Shown piece by piece: positions 47,176-59,025 of a stretch of DNA of 64,000 nt (positions within the stretch are counted from its first letter, which is position 1; each line of letters opens with the position of its first letter). The notes below the pieces were generated by a model. The model was given only the letters and a program-made list of their open reading frames with translations. It was not told the origin of the DNA and ran no database searches. The DNA comes from Callipepla californica brunnescens (Eukaryota > Chordata > Aves > Galliformes > Odontophoridae), in NCBI GenBank assembly GCA_023055505.1, contig JALIRH010000023.1, positions 6,640,423 through 6,704,422 of the forward strand, given 5' to 3'. Position numbers and translations under genes: made by a program.

Positions 47176-47746
47176 TGTCAACGGTTTACCGGGCTGATCG
47201 GCCCGGTTCCGTGACGATTGGTGCGGGGGACCCACGGACCCACGCCCCAGGAAAGGGGAAGGAAAAAGGGAAAAGGGAAAAGGGAGATGGGCCTAGAAAC
47301 AAAACAGCGGCAACAATCTGAGGAGGAAAGCTAACTTACTAAATAAGATATTAGAAAGCAAAATAACACAATATAATACAATATAATTGGAATTGAGGCT
47401 AATGAAATCAAATAAAATGAGCAAGAGAGAGTGTCCGATAAACCGAAGGCCTTACGCTAACGCTGAAGGCGATACGGCAGCGAGCACCCACTGCTGAGTC
47501 GATCCCGAAGGAAAGAGAGTGTCCCGTGACCGCTGAGAGTTTTTATCTGTTCCCTCTGAGCAGAAAACACGTAAAAATACAAAGCATCACAAAGTCCTCT
47601 GGGGAATGTAGTTCTTCTCTTCTGAGGCAGGTATACCTGGAATTATCAATGATCTATGGAGCTGGAGTATTAGCTCTTTAACTCTTAATGCAATACATGA
47701 TGTTATGATGTGGAATACCAGTACCAAAAATCATAAAACCATGACA
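47176..47746 (-). mobile_element. Solo LTR, sister copy of the 20.3 kb LTR
   Basis: A 571-bp element with TGTCA...TGACA ends and a perfect 5-bp target duplication GAGAT (47171-47175 and 47747-47751). Sense strand is minus, like the 20.3 kb copy. It has an (AGGGAAAA)-type purine tract at about 47250-47286, an AT-rich centre and the same hairpin (47188-47207). Many differences from the 20.3 kb copy are CpG here against TpG or CpA there (for example GTGACG against GTGATG), so this copy looks less decayed. No internal retroviral sequence adjoins. The plus-strand frame at 47103-47321 that crosses its border is fortuitous. Confidence 0.87.
47188..47207. other. GC-rich hairpin near the LTR inner end
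   Basis: ACCGGGC TGATCG GCCCGGT: 7-bp stem with 6-base loop, conserved at 20322-20342. Confidence 0.75.
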
Positions 47747-47751
47747 GAGAT

Positions 47752-48668
47752 ATTCCTAACTACATATAAGCTCTAGGATGAAAAAGCTGGTACAAGATGG
47801 AAATTCTCCTTTTTGAACAACTTTCTTTTTTATAATTTAGAAAAACACAATTTCTGAAATAACTTTTATTAGTCAAAAAGTAAAAACTTTAGACAGCATG
47901 AAAAGTGCAGTGAAAACATCATAAAGTATTTTTAATGACTAAAATATTTATTTAATTATTTTACATGTATAAAGGACAAGTAAGAAAAATGTATTATTTT
48001 CATTATTGTTATTACTATTATTATTATTTCTAAGAAATCAAGATTTTCTGCTCCACATTTGATCCTTTCTGTGACACAATAAGCTTCCCTATCAAAATCT
48101 CTTTGGCTGTGATTCAGCAGCTGAAGATTACTGAATCTTTAATAAAATTACTTTTAAAATAGAAAGAAGGCTATGCTCTCCAATTTTAAAGAGAACTCAA
48201 GCAGAGAGTATAGTTTGATATGTAGTGAGAAAACATGGCCAAATCCTTTTATTGCTAAGGCTTTCAGGTATGAACCCAATGGCAGATTTACTATGAGAGC
48301 ATTTATTGTTGTTTAAATACTGTACCTTGAAACGGTTTTACGAAAGGCCTCATAACAGTATTTCTAAATCTGCATTATATCTTGTCATTTCCCAGACATT
48401 CATTTTCCCTAAACAAACACATTTTAATCTAAGGCAAACTATTAACTTTCTCTTCTTTCTGCCACTGTTAAATAATTCCAACTACATTTGTAAGTAAAAA
48501 ATCTTTCATGTAAATAAAAATTGATTTTATTTTATAGTTGTGGATGAGAAGGCTTAACTTCTTCAGCTTTCTTTGATTCACTATAGATTTAAATATAAAA
48601 GTGTGAGTTCTGTTTCTCATACATACTAATATCTTGAAAAAAATTAAAAGAAAACAATTTCCTGGGGA
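47752..48668. other. Unique AT-rich DNA between LTR and CR1
   Basis: ATT-type simple repeat about 48001-48029. No gene recognised. Confidence 0.5.
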
Positions 48669-49711
48669 AACTGGCAGCCCGTGGTGTGGACAGGTTCACT
48701 CTTCTCTGGGTTGAGAATTGGCTAGAGGGCCGTGCCCAGCGGGTAGTGGTTAATGGAGTCAAGTCCAGCTGGCGTCCCGTTATGAGTGGTGTCCCCCAGG
48801 GGTCGTAGGTTTGCGGATGACACCAAGTTGGGAGGATGTGTCGATCTGCCTGAGGGTAGGGAGGCCCTTCAGCGGGATCTGGATAGGCTAGACAGTTGGG
48901 CTGAGGTCAATGGGATGAGGTTCAATAAGGCCAAGTGCCGGGTCCTGCACTTTGGCCACAATAACCCCATGCAGTGCTATAGGCTTGGGGCAGAATGGCT
49001 TGAAGACTGTATAGAGGAAAAGGATCTGGGGGTTTTGGTTGATGCTCAGCTCAACATGAGCCGGCAGTGGGCCCAGGTGGCCAAGAAGGCCAATGGCATC
49101 CTGGCCTGTATTAGGAATAGTGTGGCCAGCAGGAGCAGGGAGGTGATCATCCCCCTGTACTCAGCTCTGGTGCGGCTGCACCTTGAGTACTGTGTTCAGT
49201 TTTGGGCCCCTTACTACAAGAGAGGCATCGAGGTCCTGGAGCGTGTTCAGAGAAGGGCAACAAAACTGGTGAGGGGTCTGGAGCACAAGTCTTATGAGGA
49301 GCGGCTGAGGGAGCTGGGATTGTTTAGCCTGGAGAAAAGGAGGCTCAGAGGAGACCTCATTGCACTCTACCACTTCCTGAAGGGAGGCTGTGGTGAGGAC
49401 GGGTTCGGTCTCTTCTCCCAGGTAACTAATGACAGGACAAGAGGGAATGGCCACAAGTTGCACCGGGGAAGATTTAGATTAGATTTGAGGAAAAATTTTT
49501 TCTCTGAGAGAGTGGTCCGGCACTGGAATGGCCTGCCTAGGGAGGGGGTTGAGGCACCATCCCTAGCGCTGTTCAAGAAGCGTTTAGATGAGGTGCTAAG
49601 GGATTTGATTTAGTAGCTTGGTGGGTAGGGATGTGTTGTGAGGATGGTTGGACGAGATGTTCTTGTAGGTCCTTTCCAACCTAATATATCTACGAATCTA
49701 TGAATCTATGA
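48669..49711 (+). mobile_element. CR1 LINE, young subfamily, internally deleted copy
   Basis: It starts abruptly at CTGGCAGCCCGTGGTGTGGA (48671-48690), inside the RT palm coding region, and runs to the tail (AATCTATG-type, about 49694-49711). The sequence goes straight from GTCCCCCAGGGGTCG to TAGGTTTGCGGATGAC, so about 73 bp present at 43328-43400 are missing (the [11 protein letters not shown]...CTLSK coding part). It keeps the 17 bp (48855-48872 region) lost from the 42.8 kb copy. The two copies are thus independently damaged relatives, not duplicates of one insertion. Confidence 0.94.
48810..49613 (+). pseudogene. CR1 ORF2 C-terminal fragment, open to native stop
   Basis: From [20 protein letters not shown] to DEVLRDLI and the stop, about 265 codons are open (the first few residues of the longer frame, from 48786, are out of register with CR1). 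The FADD motif C survives, but motifs A and B are lost through 5' truncation and the 73-bp deletion. Typical CR1 blocks follow: [51 protein letters not shown] and [18 protein letters not shown]. The PHLEYC proline has become leucine and EVVEAP has become EGVEAP. Confidence 0.92.
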
Positions 49712-50837
49712 TTTTCATTGGAACTAAGTATTCAGAAAAACAAGTAATTTGAATCCTGGTACAAATGTAGTTGATCAAATGCCTCTTCTAAAACTGCCAA
49801 ATCTTTACTGTAATTAACGTTTTAATTGTCTTAAGCTTGCTTAGTAAGAAAAAACAGAATTATTAAAAGAAAATTGACGGCATTTCAGAATAGACCACTT
49901 TAAAGTTAGGAAACAGCAGAATGAATACTAACTATGGAAATACAGGTTTCCTGGTTGAATTCACATGCTGTATTTTCCACAGGATTTCCCATTTTCTTCA
50001 CTGTTTCACATGGATAGCATTCACTTTATGATCTCCAGTTCAAACTATCCTCTGTGGGCAATGTAAATAGCATTCTTTTGAAACTGTTGTGGCATTTTCC
50101 CTTATGATTGAAATGCTAACTATTATTATAGCATAAATTTGAGGTGAGAAATTGATATTAATCCCATTTTGCAGAGATATCAGAACTTGCCCACTAAATT
50201 TTGCTACTCAGGTTCAGACACTCATTTTTTACGTACAATTGTACACATATTTGGAGCAGAACTCCTGATGACTTAAGCTCCATCCATAAGAGAACGACAT
50301 TCTAATAGATGTTAATCTGTTCATACTGGGTTTAAAATTCTGTGTTAGCAGCTCTCAGTAGCCTTTCAGTTTTTTCTCACTTTCCAAGAAAACACAGCAG
50401 AATAACAACAAAAGCTATGAGGGTGCTCCTGACTTATGCTTTCTTCTGGGCAACGAGCCTACACCAGAATCCACAAGGGAGGATGATAGAAGCCTTGTAT
50501 CACAGGACAGCTCATGACATGAACCTAGGAATTTGGTTGCATTTTATACTGCAATATACACAGTATCTTTACTGCAGCTCCCAGGAAATATGACTGTGGT
50601 TGCATGAAGGAATCTAAGGACAAAGAAAAAGGAAGGATTGCAATTTCCTGGGCTGTTACTTTAACCAGATCTTAGCCTTTTTCTTCATTCATTCTCATAC
50701 AATATACGAGACAGCATTCATTCCATTGTTCTGTGATACCGGGGCACACAGAATAAGTAGGATAAAAAGTCAGGGAGTAAATAACAATATTAATGGCCTG
50801 TCTTAAATAAATGGGAACTAAATAAAGGTGTAAGTAG
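49712..50837. other. Unique DNA
   Basis: Open frame 50342-50593 (plus, 83 codons) has no recognised motif. No repeat family seen. Confidence 0.5.
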
Positions 50838-50968
50838 AATCTTAGAATCATAGAATCACCAAGGTTAGAAATGACCTGCAAGATCATCCAGTCCAACAGT
50901 CCACCTAACTCCAGGATTTCCCCATTAAACCATGTCCCTCAGTACAACATCTAAGTGTTTCCTGAACG
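50838..50968 (-). mobile_element. CR1 3'-end fragment, minus strand
   Basis: TAGAATCTTAGAATCATAGA (tail), ATCACCAAGGTTAGAAATGA and ACCATGTCCCTCAGTACAAC (50930-50949) give a reversed CR1 3' end of the same type as the 27.5 kb copy and the 2.4 kb host. It ends near TGTTTCCTGAAC. Confidence 0.88.
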
Positions 50969-51466
50969 CAAAATAACCTGCTAGTGAAGTTCTCTAGTAT
51001 TAGAGAGCTTATCTCTACAAAAACAGAAATACTCTCAAAACAATGATAATTTTATTTCAACATTCCTTTCTGTGATGAGGGAAATTTTCTCCTGTGACCA
51101 CTGTGTGCTGAAAAGACAGCAAAATGGTTGCTGGAGGCAAGCAACATTGCCATTTCTCTGACTGGTGTGGTTTTGGAATTACTTCACTGACAGCTGATAT
51201 AACGCCTGAGCATCATAAGCTCTGGTAGTTTTGCCACTCAATTAATTTTCTTTCGAATCTAGGGACATAGCTATATTCTAATGGATACAAAAGATTAACA
51301 CACCTTCCACCTTCCACGAGTCAGCTAAAACAAGCAACAAGCAAACAATAAAAAAAACAGGCAGCTGTTTAAATATGGTTCAGATGACATTTTACAACAT
51401 ATTTTGAGATGTGAAATTTACATTCATAAAATGAAAAGTGAAAGGAGTGATACTCATTTTTTTTTA

Positions 51467-51496
51467 ATGTCATAAAATGTCATAAAATGTCATAAA
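51467..51496 (+). repeat. 10-bp tandem repeat, 3 perfect copies
   Basis: ATGTCATAAA repeated three times without change. Confidence 0.95.
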
Positions 51497-51938
51497 TCAT
51501 TAGTCTTTTCAGGTTTCTTACTAGCAAACTGGAACTATTGAAGGAACTTTTGTTAAAAAATCTTTGTTGTGCCATCAAACATTGCAGGCTTTGATTTCTT
51601 TATCAGGAATCATCCCAGAGAGATTTGGATTGAATGAAAATTAGATTAAATGCCTTTTAAAATAATATCTTTTTAAATACATCGTACATCAGCATTGCAG
51701 GGGATCGTTCTCATAGCTGATGCTTCTGTTTCTTTGTCTTTTATCAAAGGAAAGTTCATTACAAGCATTCCATAAACAATGAAATCTGTAGCTTAATTTT
51801 TAACTTGCAAACATGTGAGAACCAGAGAGAAAATAATAAAATAAACAGAAAATTGTTACCTTGTAGTCATTTTAGCACAGAAATGGAATCCAGCCTGAGT
51901 ACAGACTGTGAGACTGCTATCTGTTTTAACACAAAATA

Positions 51939-51970
51939 ACACACAGACACACAGACACACACACACACAA
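51939..51970 (+). repeat. (CA)n / CAGA microsatellite
   Basis: ACACACAGACACACAGACAC followed by a pure (AC)n run. Confidence 0.9.
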
Positions 51971-52187
51971 AAGAAGGGAATGGAAGGCAACTGAATTTAT
52001 CTATAAAAGGGTATCAGCAAAAAAATGGTGTTAATATCTAACTAGGGGGGAAGTGTATTTTCCTGCTATTTTAGTGAGCTTAAAAAATTCCTTCATACAT
52101 CACAAAACTGCAAATAATTTCAGTCTTATCTCTCCTGTTTTGGAAACAGCAAGCCTGGCTACATCCTCAAAAGGGATATTCTCTCTG

Positions 52188-52700
52188 TATCATGGAATTA
52201 CAGAATGACAGGCTCACAGAATAATTGAGTTGGGAAGGGAACTCTGAACGTCATCTGGTGCAACTCCTCGCTCTGTCAGGAACACAAAGACTATGTTGCC
52301 CAAGACCATGTCCAAGCAGCTTTGGACTGTCTCTCCAAGATGGGAAACTCCACAGCCCCTGTGGGCAATGTGTGACAGTGCTCAGTCACCAACACAGTAT
52401 AGAAGTATTTCCCACTCTTCAGAGAATACTCCCCTAACTTTCAGTGTGTGCCCACTGCCTCTTCTCTTATCACTGCCCACCTCTGAAGAGAATCTGGATC
52501 CATCCTCTTCGTAATTCCTCTTCAGGCCTTCATAGACATTTGAGTTCCTCCTGAGACTTCTCCATGCTGAATAGGTGCAGTTCTCTCATCTTTCCTCACA
52601 AAAGAGATTATCTATTCCCTTTATCATATCTGTGATCTTTCATTGGTCTGCCTCCAATGTGTCCATGTCTCTCTTGTACTTTTCCTAGCTACTCTAGTCT
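52188..52700 (-). mobile_element. CR1 3' half, old, minus strand
   Basis: Tail and core (ATTACAGAATGACAGGCTCA, 52197-52216; GAGTTGGGAAGGGAACTCTG near 52228-52247). Then come the reversed coding blocks: CAAGATGGGAAACTCCACAG, the C-terminal region near 52390-52450, TGCTGAATAGGTGCAGTTCT (52565-52584) and CCAATGTGTCCATGTCTCTC (52654-52673). Diverged, with no long intact frame. The plus frames at 52225-52514 are antisense to it. Confidence 0.8.
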
Positions 52701-55489
52701 GCATTACAGTTGGGTAGACCCCAGCTCCCTGGAGTTACTTCAGTTTAAGATAATTTTTTACAAATTTTTAATGAAAGCAATAGTACTTTTTTTTTTTTTT
52801 TTTCCCACACAAAAGAGCATATTTACATGCTGCATTTAATATGCTTAAACTCAAACAAAAAGAAGGAAGCATCTATCAAAATCTCTTGAGACCCCTGTAA
52901 CCCAACAAATGTTTGTACCTCTGTACCTCTGTTTTTTACTCACTACTGGGCATCAAGAGGTACATATTCCTATTTTGTATCCAACAATATATAGTTGCAT
53001 AAGCACATATGTATGTGTAGATATTTATATATGTACATGTGTGTGCGTATGTACATGCATACCTACATATACATAGCCACATGGCATTCAAAGTTCAGGA
53101 ACTGTCTGGAAATAGGAACAAATCCTGCATCATTGTGAGCTGAAAATATAGATAATCAGTATTTCATGAAAAATGATGACACACCAGTGTCCTGCTTTGG
53201 TACCTAGACCCTGGACAGATTAACTGTAAACGGGGGCAAGAGATGTAGCTATGATTTTTGAAAGTTATTTTTGAAGTATCAACTTTGTATATTTTATTTT
53301 TATAAAGCAAACTATAAATGTTTTTTCCTAGTGTAGATTCATCCCCAATAAGAATAATTCTTCATCTGATATTACAGGATATCTTATATTTTGCATTGTC
53401 ATAGCTTTCTGCAGTGTCCATAGCAGGACTGGTAATTTATTTTATTAATTCTAGCTTTACATTAACATTACCTGTTTATTAATAGTATAATTCTTGCACA
53501 CACTTTGTTTTGCAGGTAGTAAAATGAATGGTTTGAGTAGTTCAGCTGAAAAAAAAATAAATATACAAACATATATATATATACTAAGATCTATACAAAT
53601 TGTATATCATCCAGAGGGAGCATCAGATGCTCTCTGTCCTTTACTTGAGCAGACAGGCAGCCCTAGAGAGGAATCTAGATTTGATGCAGTAGTAACTGAA
53701 AAATTAGTATTGATGTTACTCAATAAAGCTGCCCTATGAATTGAATATAAGCTGCACAGGAGGCTTATTCATGCCAATTTTTATTCCTCCCTTTCTATTT
53801 CTTGTTTTTATCTATTTTGTAAACTAAGCATATTTAGAGATGTCTCAACTAAGTATGACTGTTCCAATTCTCTTTGACAGATACGAAAGTCCTTCTCAAA
53901 ATGGTCCTTAACCCTATTGTCTGACCTATCTGACTTGATTCAGACAGATTTGATGAATAAGAGACCAAGTTTAGTTCCATTTTAAAATAACAAGTATACT
54001 GCAGTACTGACTGTTGAAAGCCTGAGCTCGTCTGAAGCACCATTGTATTTTCAGCTTTTCTGTTATCAGTCAGGTTACAATGCTGGCTGCTGTTGACTCC
54101 ACTTAGCTCTGCGCTTATCAGCTTTCCAAGACTTAAGATATCTTCAGTACTTCATTGCTCGTTCGTGGAACCACGAAGACCAGAATTTTTATTTCTATCT
54201 TGGATAGAATGCTAGGCTACATTTCTTCCCTTATAGGATGTTTTTAACCTTAAAGACATATGGGAATGATGAGAATGTAACATGTTTCCTCCGCTTTACA
54301 GTTAACAAAAGAATTGACCAACAACAGAATCCAGGATGAGCTGCGTTCTGCAGAAATATATCGACAGAAGTCTTTGTATTTGAGGAAATTCCAGTCTGCA
54401 AGGTCTAACAAAGTGTTTCTCTATGGTTATACTGCATTAGAGAGAGGACTGCTGAAAGAGGGAGCAGTGAAGACATCAGAGTGAAGGGATGAGATATTTA
54501 AAATCTCTTAGTGCACTAGAACAGAAACAAAGCTGTATTCACCAGCTTTAAAAAGGGCTGTAGAAGGATCAAGGGAGCTATACATCATTGTGTCTAGTTT
54601 CCAACCTAGAAAAAATTACCGTAATAACAAAAAAAAAAACCAAAAAAAAAAAAAAAAGAGGGAGAAGAATTAATTGACATATAAAATTATAATTGGTAAG
54701 TTCTTTTGTAAGTTAAAATTATACTCTATAAATCTATGACCAGTCTTCTAAAGGAGACAATGATTATGCAATTAAGGATGATCTGGACAACTTACCGCTC
54801 CTATATTAAAGCAAATTTTAATACATTTAGCAATAAAGACACTTAGAAAAAACTTTCCTGTCATAGGATGAAAAGATGATCATATATATTAACTAGAGAT
54901 TAGGAGTTGTTATAAATGACGTGTCTGCACATTATAAGATCCGTACAGCCTTTACAAAAGGAGCTTCTCTGTGGTCTGTATCATTCATTGTCTGTGACAT
55001 TTCAACCCACTCAGGTAGGTAAGACCTTTAGAGGAAAAGTGGGGCCAAGCATGGTTGGTTGACCTCATCTGGCTGCAAAACACCCACACTGACATCCATC
55101 CACTCTCTGCACTCTTGCTCCATGGGAAGAGTGAGAGAACAGAGAGAACACGACTGAAAAACTTGTGGGTCAAAGTATAAACAAGGAGATTACTATCTAA
55201 TTTCTGTAGATGGCAGAATAAAGGTTAGATTTTAAGAAAGTTTCTTGCCAATCCATGTATGTGATTACTAATTTTGGTACTGGGAAACAAGAAGACAATC
55301 CTCAAAACACAACAGGAAAAAAACACCTTGCACGTTCTCAGGCTCATTGCAAGGAAACCAGACAGCTTCCAACCAGGGCTGGGACACCCGCATCAAGAAG
55401 GTAGATTAAACTGGCTGCTGCTTTAAAATTATTCAGAGCAGTCAAAAAACAAAGATATCCTGAAAATAGTTGCAGATACTATCTAACTA
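52701..55489. other. 2.8 kb without a recognised repeat or gene
   Basis: T tract at 52787-52803, alternating purine-pyrimidine DNA (TATGTA/CATACA-rich) at about 53000-53085, A-rich tract at 54629-54657. The frame at 53494-53739 has no known motif. Confidence 0.45.
54629..54657 (+). repeat. A-rich tract
   Basis: Two A runs separated by CC. Confidence 0.9.
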
Positions 55490-56332
55490 CGTGATAGCAT
55501 GGCAGATGAAATACGGAGCTCATACCTGCACAATAATGAACATAAAAGAGGTTGTCACTTCAATGAAGGTCTCTAGATAAAAGGACATTCTTTATCAGCC
55601 ATGAGGAGACTATGGGAAGCTTGTGGGCAGGCTGAACCTAAGTCCAGAAACGCAAGGAAGGGATAAATCAGAAAATACCACTATTTCACACCTTAAATTG
55701 TATATAAAGGCAGGTTTTGCAACCCTATTTCTAAATACTAAAGTACAAAAACACAGGGAATAGTAACAAGGTTGACTGAAGTTAAGGAATGATTTTTACA
55801 GGAAAAGAAACTAATTAGGCTAGGACTCTTCAACCTGGAATAGCAAAGACAAAAGCAGGTAATGACAGGTCCCTGGAAAAAAAAAAAGACATGATGAGAG
55901 GGAGGTAAATATAGACTACTCATCACTCCTTTTAGCACAAAAACTGGCAGGCATCCATTGAAATTAGCAGGCAGTAATTTTTTTTTTCTGGGCTTTTTTT
56001 GAGGAGAATTGCTTCTTCACAGCCTGCTTAATATTAAGCTGTGGAACTAATTTCCACAAAAAATGGTAAGGACCAAAAATGTAAATGAAATTGAAATATA
56101 CGTGTATATATATATATATATATATATATAAGATAAATTATTGTAAGGTCTGTTGGAGACAGTTATTTGAATCAGTATATCATCAAATCTCTGATTCCTG
56201 AGGAAACACGCAAGGATACATATCACCTTACATTTACCTAAGACCATTAATGAATACTTTTGGCCACTGCAAAAGACAACGTATTTCCAGTGGTCTGACC
56301 CAATATGACAGTCCTACAGGCAGGGAGTGACC
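55490..56332 (+). mobile_element. Very old L3/CR1-like LINE 3' end
   Basis: Blocks in order match the ancient CR1/L3 3' region known from reptile and mammal genomes: ATGGCAGATGAAATACGGAG (55499-55518); AATTAGGCTAGGACTCTTCA with ACCTGGAATAGCAAAGAC (55813-55850, the RLGLFNLEK-type block); TTGCTTCTTCACAGCCTGCT (56009-56028); GCTGTGGAACTAATTTCC; GATAAATTATTGTAAGGTCT; GGCCACTGCAAAAGACAACG (56262-56281); and the terminal CAGTGGTCTGACCCAATATG (56289-56308). Similarity is patchy. It is interrupted by a poly-A and poly-T tract and by a (TA)n microsatellite at 56105-56131. Confidence 0.68.
56105..56131 (+). repeat. (TA)n microsatellite
   Basis: About thirteen uninterrupted TA units inside the old LINE relic. 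Confidence 0.95.
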
Positions 56333-57851
56333 TTACCTGGCCTAATTCCACTGAAGTATAGGTGTTCTAAAATGATGGTTCAATTTCAACCCTTTTTCTC
56401 TTTTCCTTCTCCTAGTGATAAGTGGTAGGCCTTAGTTATGCATTTAATTTACATTATATTTTCCTCCAGAGAAAGCAAAAGAGGGAAGAATGAAAATAAA
56501 GTTCTATGACTAGCTCTACTGTTACTCTAGATCACACACCCTTTGAAATCACCCAGCTCATGAAGCTTACCAAGGAGCCTGCTATACTTGAGGAATGTTT
56601 CAAAGCATTTATGCTTCACTGCAAATAATCTGACACAGCATGTGTTAGTTTCAGTTTGGATGCATTTGCAGAAGCTGTATTAACTGCTACAGTACGTTTC
56701 CATTTATTTTCCGTTATACAGTCTGATGGTTGATGAATGTATATTGTACAAACACGATAACAAAAGAAAATCCGAATCCTTTTTTTGCACATCAGTTTTG
56801 GCATTTATTGCAAAAACAAAGCTTGGGTCACTCTATCTACTTTGATCTTCTCTTATTCCACATCTAAATATTACCCAATATAATGAGCTTCTCAATCCTC
56901 TCCATGCACACAGTTGTATTCCAGGCACTCAAATTTTATTCTTAAATGCCAATTATATGCACCTTTTCATTTTCTAGGTAATTTTAGAGCTCGTGAACTG
57001 CTGAGCTCTCTGATAGTCTTAGCTTTGAAAACATGCTCTTTGTAAGATGTAGTACTTCTCTTTGGCAGTTAGATGCCCGTTGATGTCTTCTGAATTCTAA
57101 TTTTCACATGTTAACCTGGAATCTGTAACTAATTGAAAATGCATACGTTTACTTTCATCTTTGACTTTCATCCTCTTTTTGACTAAACAAGTTAATGAAT
57201 AAGTAAGTTGAAAATAGTTGATGTTTTGGTTTATTATTTACTTTTGCATAGTCCATCTAGTGCACAACTACTGCTGAGTGTATGAATTGATTCGACTGTT
57301 TTATTTATTTGATAAGCTAGTATACCATTTCCATTGGCAGATACTAAGGTTATTATTAATAAATATGCAGTTTCAAGGTGATGACCAATATGCTTGAATT
57401 TTACTGGCACTAACATGCAGGGTTATGACAGCAGTGAAATGTAAATTTTGGTTTATAATTCAAGGTTGCATTCTCTCAGCACTAAAGGTTGCAGAGAGAA
57501 AGTGTGGGCATGTATAATGTGTACATAAGTGAACAAAAAAGTATTTGGAAGGACATGCATTCTTTTCAGCCACTTCATGGTTGTGTCATAACTGTCAGCC
57601 TTTTCCTTCAGTAAATGGGAAGTGGAAAGAATGAAGGTGTCATGCTGTGGTTATCACCAACATTGTTTTGAAACTGCTCACTTGCTTCTGCCTGTAATTC
57701 AACTATAGAAGCTGTATAGTTAAAATACAGATGTATGCCTGTAAATTTCTTCCTTTCAGAACCTTTCCACCCTGCTCCAGAGTGAACTGAAAATTTGTTC
57801 TCAATGCTGAAATTTTTCTGTGACTGTACATCAGATTTGAATAAAAATCAT
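56333..57851. other. Unique AT-rich DNA
   Basis: No gene or repeat family recognised. Confidence 0.5.
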
Positions 57852-59025
57852 GGGTGTCAGGTGAAATCCCTGGTGACTGGAAAAGAGGGAAACATTACTC
57901 CCATTTTTAAGAAAGTGAGAAAGGATGACCAGGGTAACTAGTAACTACAGGCCGGTGAGCCTCACCTCCATGCCTGGGAAGATCATGGAGCAGATCCTCC
58001 TTGTCACCGTGTTAAGGCACATACAAAGTGAAGAGGTGATCCAAGACAGCCAGTATGACTTCATCAAGGACAGATCTTGCCTGACCAATCTGCTGGCCTT
58101 CTATGCTGGACTGGCAGCAATAGTGGACAGTGGAAGGGCAACAGATGTCACCTACCTGGACTTCTGCAAAGCCTTTGATACGGTCCCTCACCATATCCTT
58201 CTCTCTACATTGGAGAGGCATGGATTTGGAAGATGGACTGTTCAGTGGATTAAGATCAGGTTGTCTGGTTGCAGACCAATGACTGTGATCAACAGTTTTA
58301 TGTCTAGGTGGAGGTTGGTCAAGAGTGGTGTCCCCCAGGGGTTGGTCTTGGGACCAGCGCTCTTCAACATCTGTATCAATGATACAGAGGATGAAATTGA
58401 GTGCACTCTCAGCAAGTTTGCAGATGACACCAAGCTCAGCACTGAAGTTGATACACTGGAAGGGCTGGGCTGGGCTGCATTAAAGAACGGGTGGCCAGCA
58501 GGGAGAGGGAGGTGATTGCCCTCCTCTACTCAGCTCTTGTAAGGCCCCATCTGGATTACTCAGTCCAGGCCTGGAGCACCCACCACAAGAAAGACACAGA
58601 GCCCTTGGAACGGGTCCAGAGGAGGGCTACTAAAATGCCCTGATCCAGAGGTCTGGATCACCTCCCCCATGAGGAAATGTTGAGGGAACTGGGCTTGTTG
58701 GGCTTGGAGAAGAGAAGGCTCAGGGGAGGAGCCTCAGTGTGGCTTCCAGTACTTGAAGGGAGTGTATAAACAGGAAGAGGAACAACTGTTTACGTGAGCT
58801 GATAGTGATAAGACAAGGGGGAATGGTTTTTAACAAAGACAGGGGATTTACGTTAGATATTAGGAGGAAGTCTTTTACCCAGAGGGTGGTGACACACTGG
58901 AACAGGTTGCCCAGAGAGATTGTGGATGCTCCATCCCTGGAGGCATTCAAGGCAAGGTTGGACGTGGCTTGAAACTTAATCATCTTTGAGTTCCTTTTCA
59001 ACCCAGGCCATTCTATGATTCTATG
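57852..59025 (+). mobile_element. CR1 LINE, RT to tail, internally deleted
   Basis: Starts near GTCAGGTGAAATCCCTGGTG (57857-57876) in the RT fingers and ends with ATTCTATGATTCTATG (59010-59025). After GAAGTTGATACACTGGAAGG (58442-58461) it jumps to GGTGGCCAGCAGGGAGAGGG (58490-58509), skipping the KFNKxKC...EKDLG region. The 3' UTR is CTTTGAGTTCCTTTTCAACC (58984-59003). It belongs to a subfamily distinct from the 42.8 and 48.7 kb copies. Confidence 0.92.
57925..58515 (+). pseudogene. CR1 ORF2 reverse transcriptase fragment
   Basis: A 196-codon open frame carries the RT palm blocks in order: [53 protein letters not shown] (motif A), [20 protein letters not shown] (motif B) and [12 protein letters not shown] (motif C, FADD). 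It then runs across the internal deletion and stops. Upstream of 57925 the coding match continues in another frame (TPIFKK-like). The catalytic triad is present, but the protein lacks endonuclease, thumb and C-terminus. Confidence 0.9.

Larger units (their letters stand above)
50969..52187. other. Unique DNA with two simple repeats
   Basis: Contains a perfect 10-bp triplicate at 51467-51496 and a CA-rich tract at 51939-51970. No gene recognised. Confidence 0.5.

Noticed and set aside
47103..47321. Plus-strand frame with a basic C-terminus crossing the LTR border
   Set aside because: It joins flanking DNA to antisense LTR purine-rich sequence. The lysine/glycine-rich end simply translates the (AGGGAAAA) tract.
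53494..53739. Possible exon after an acceptor-like TTTGTTTTGCAG
   Set aside because: The frame includes a TATATA microsatellite, has no known motif and lacks a convincing donor site.
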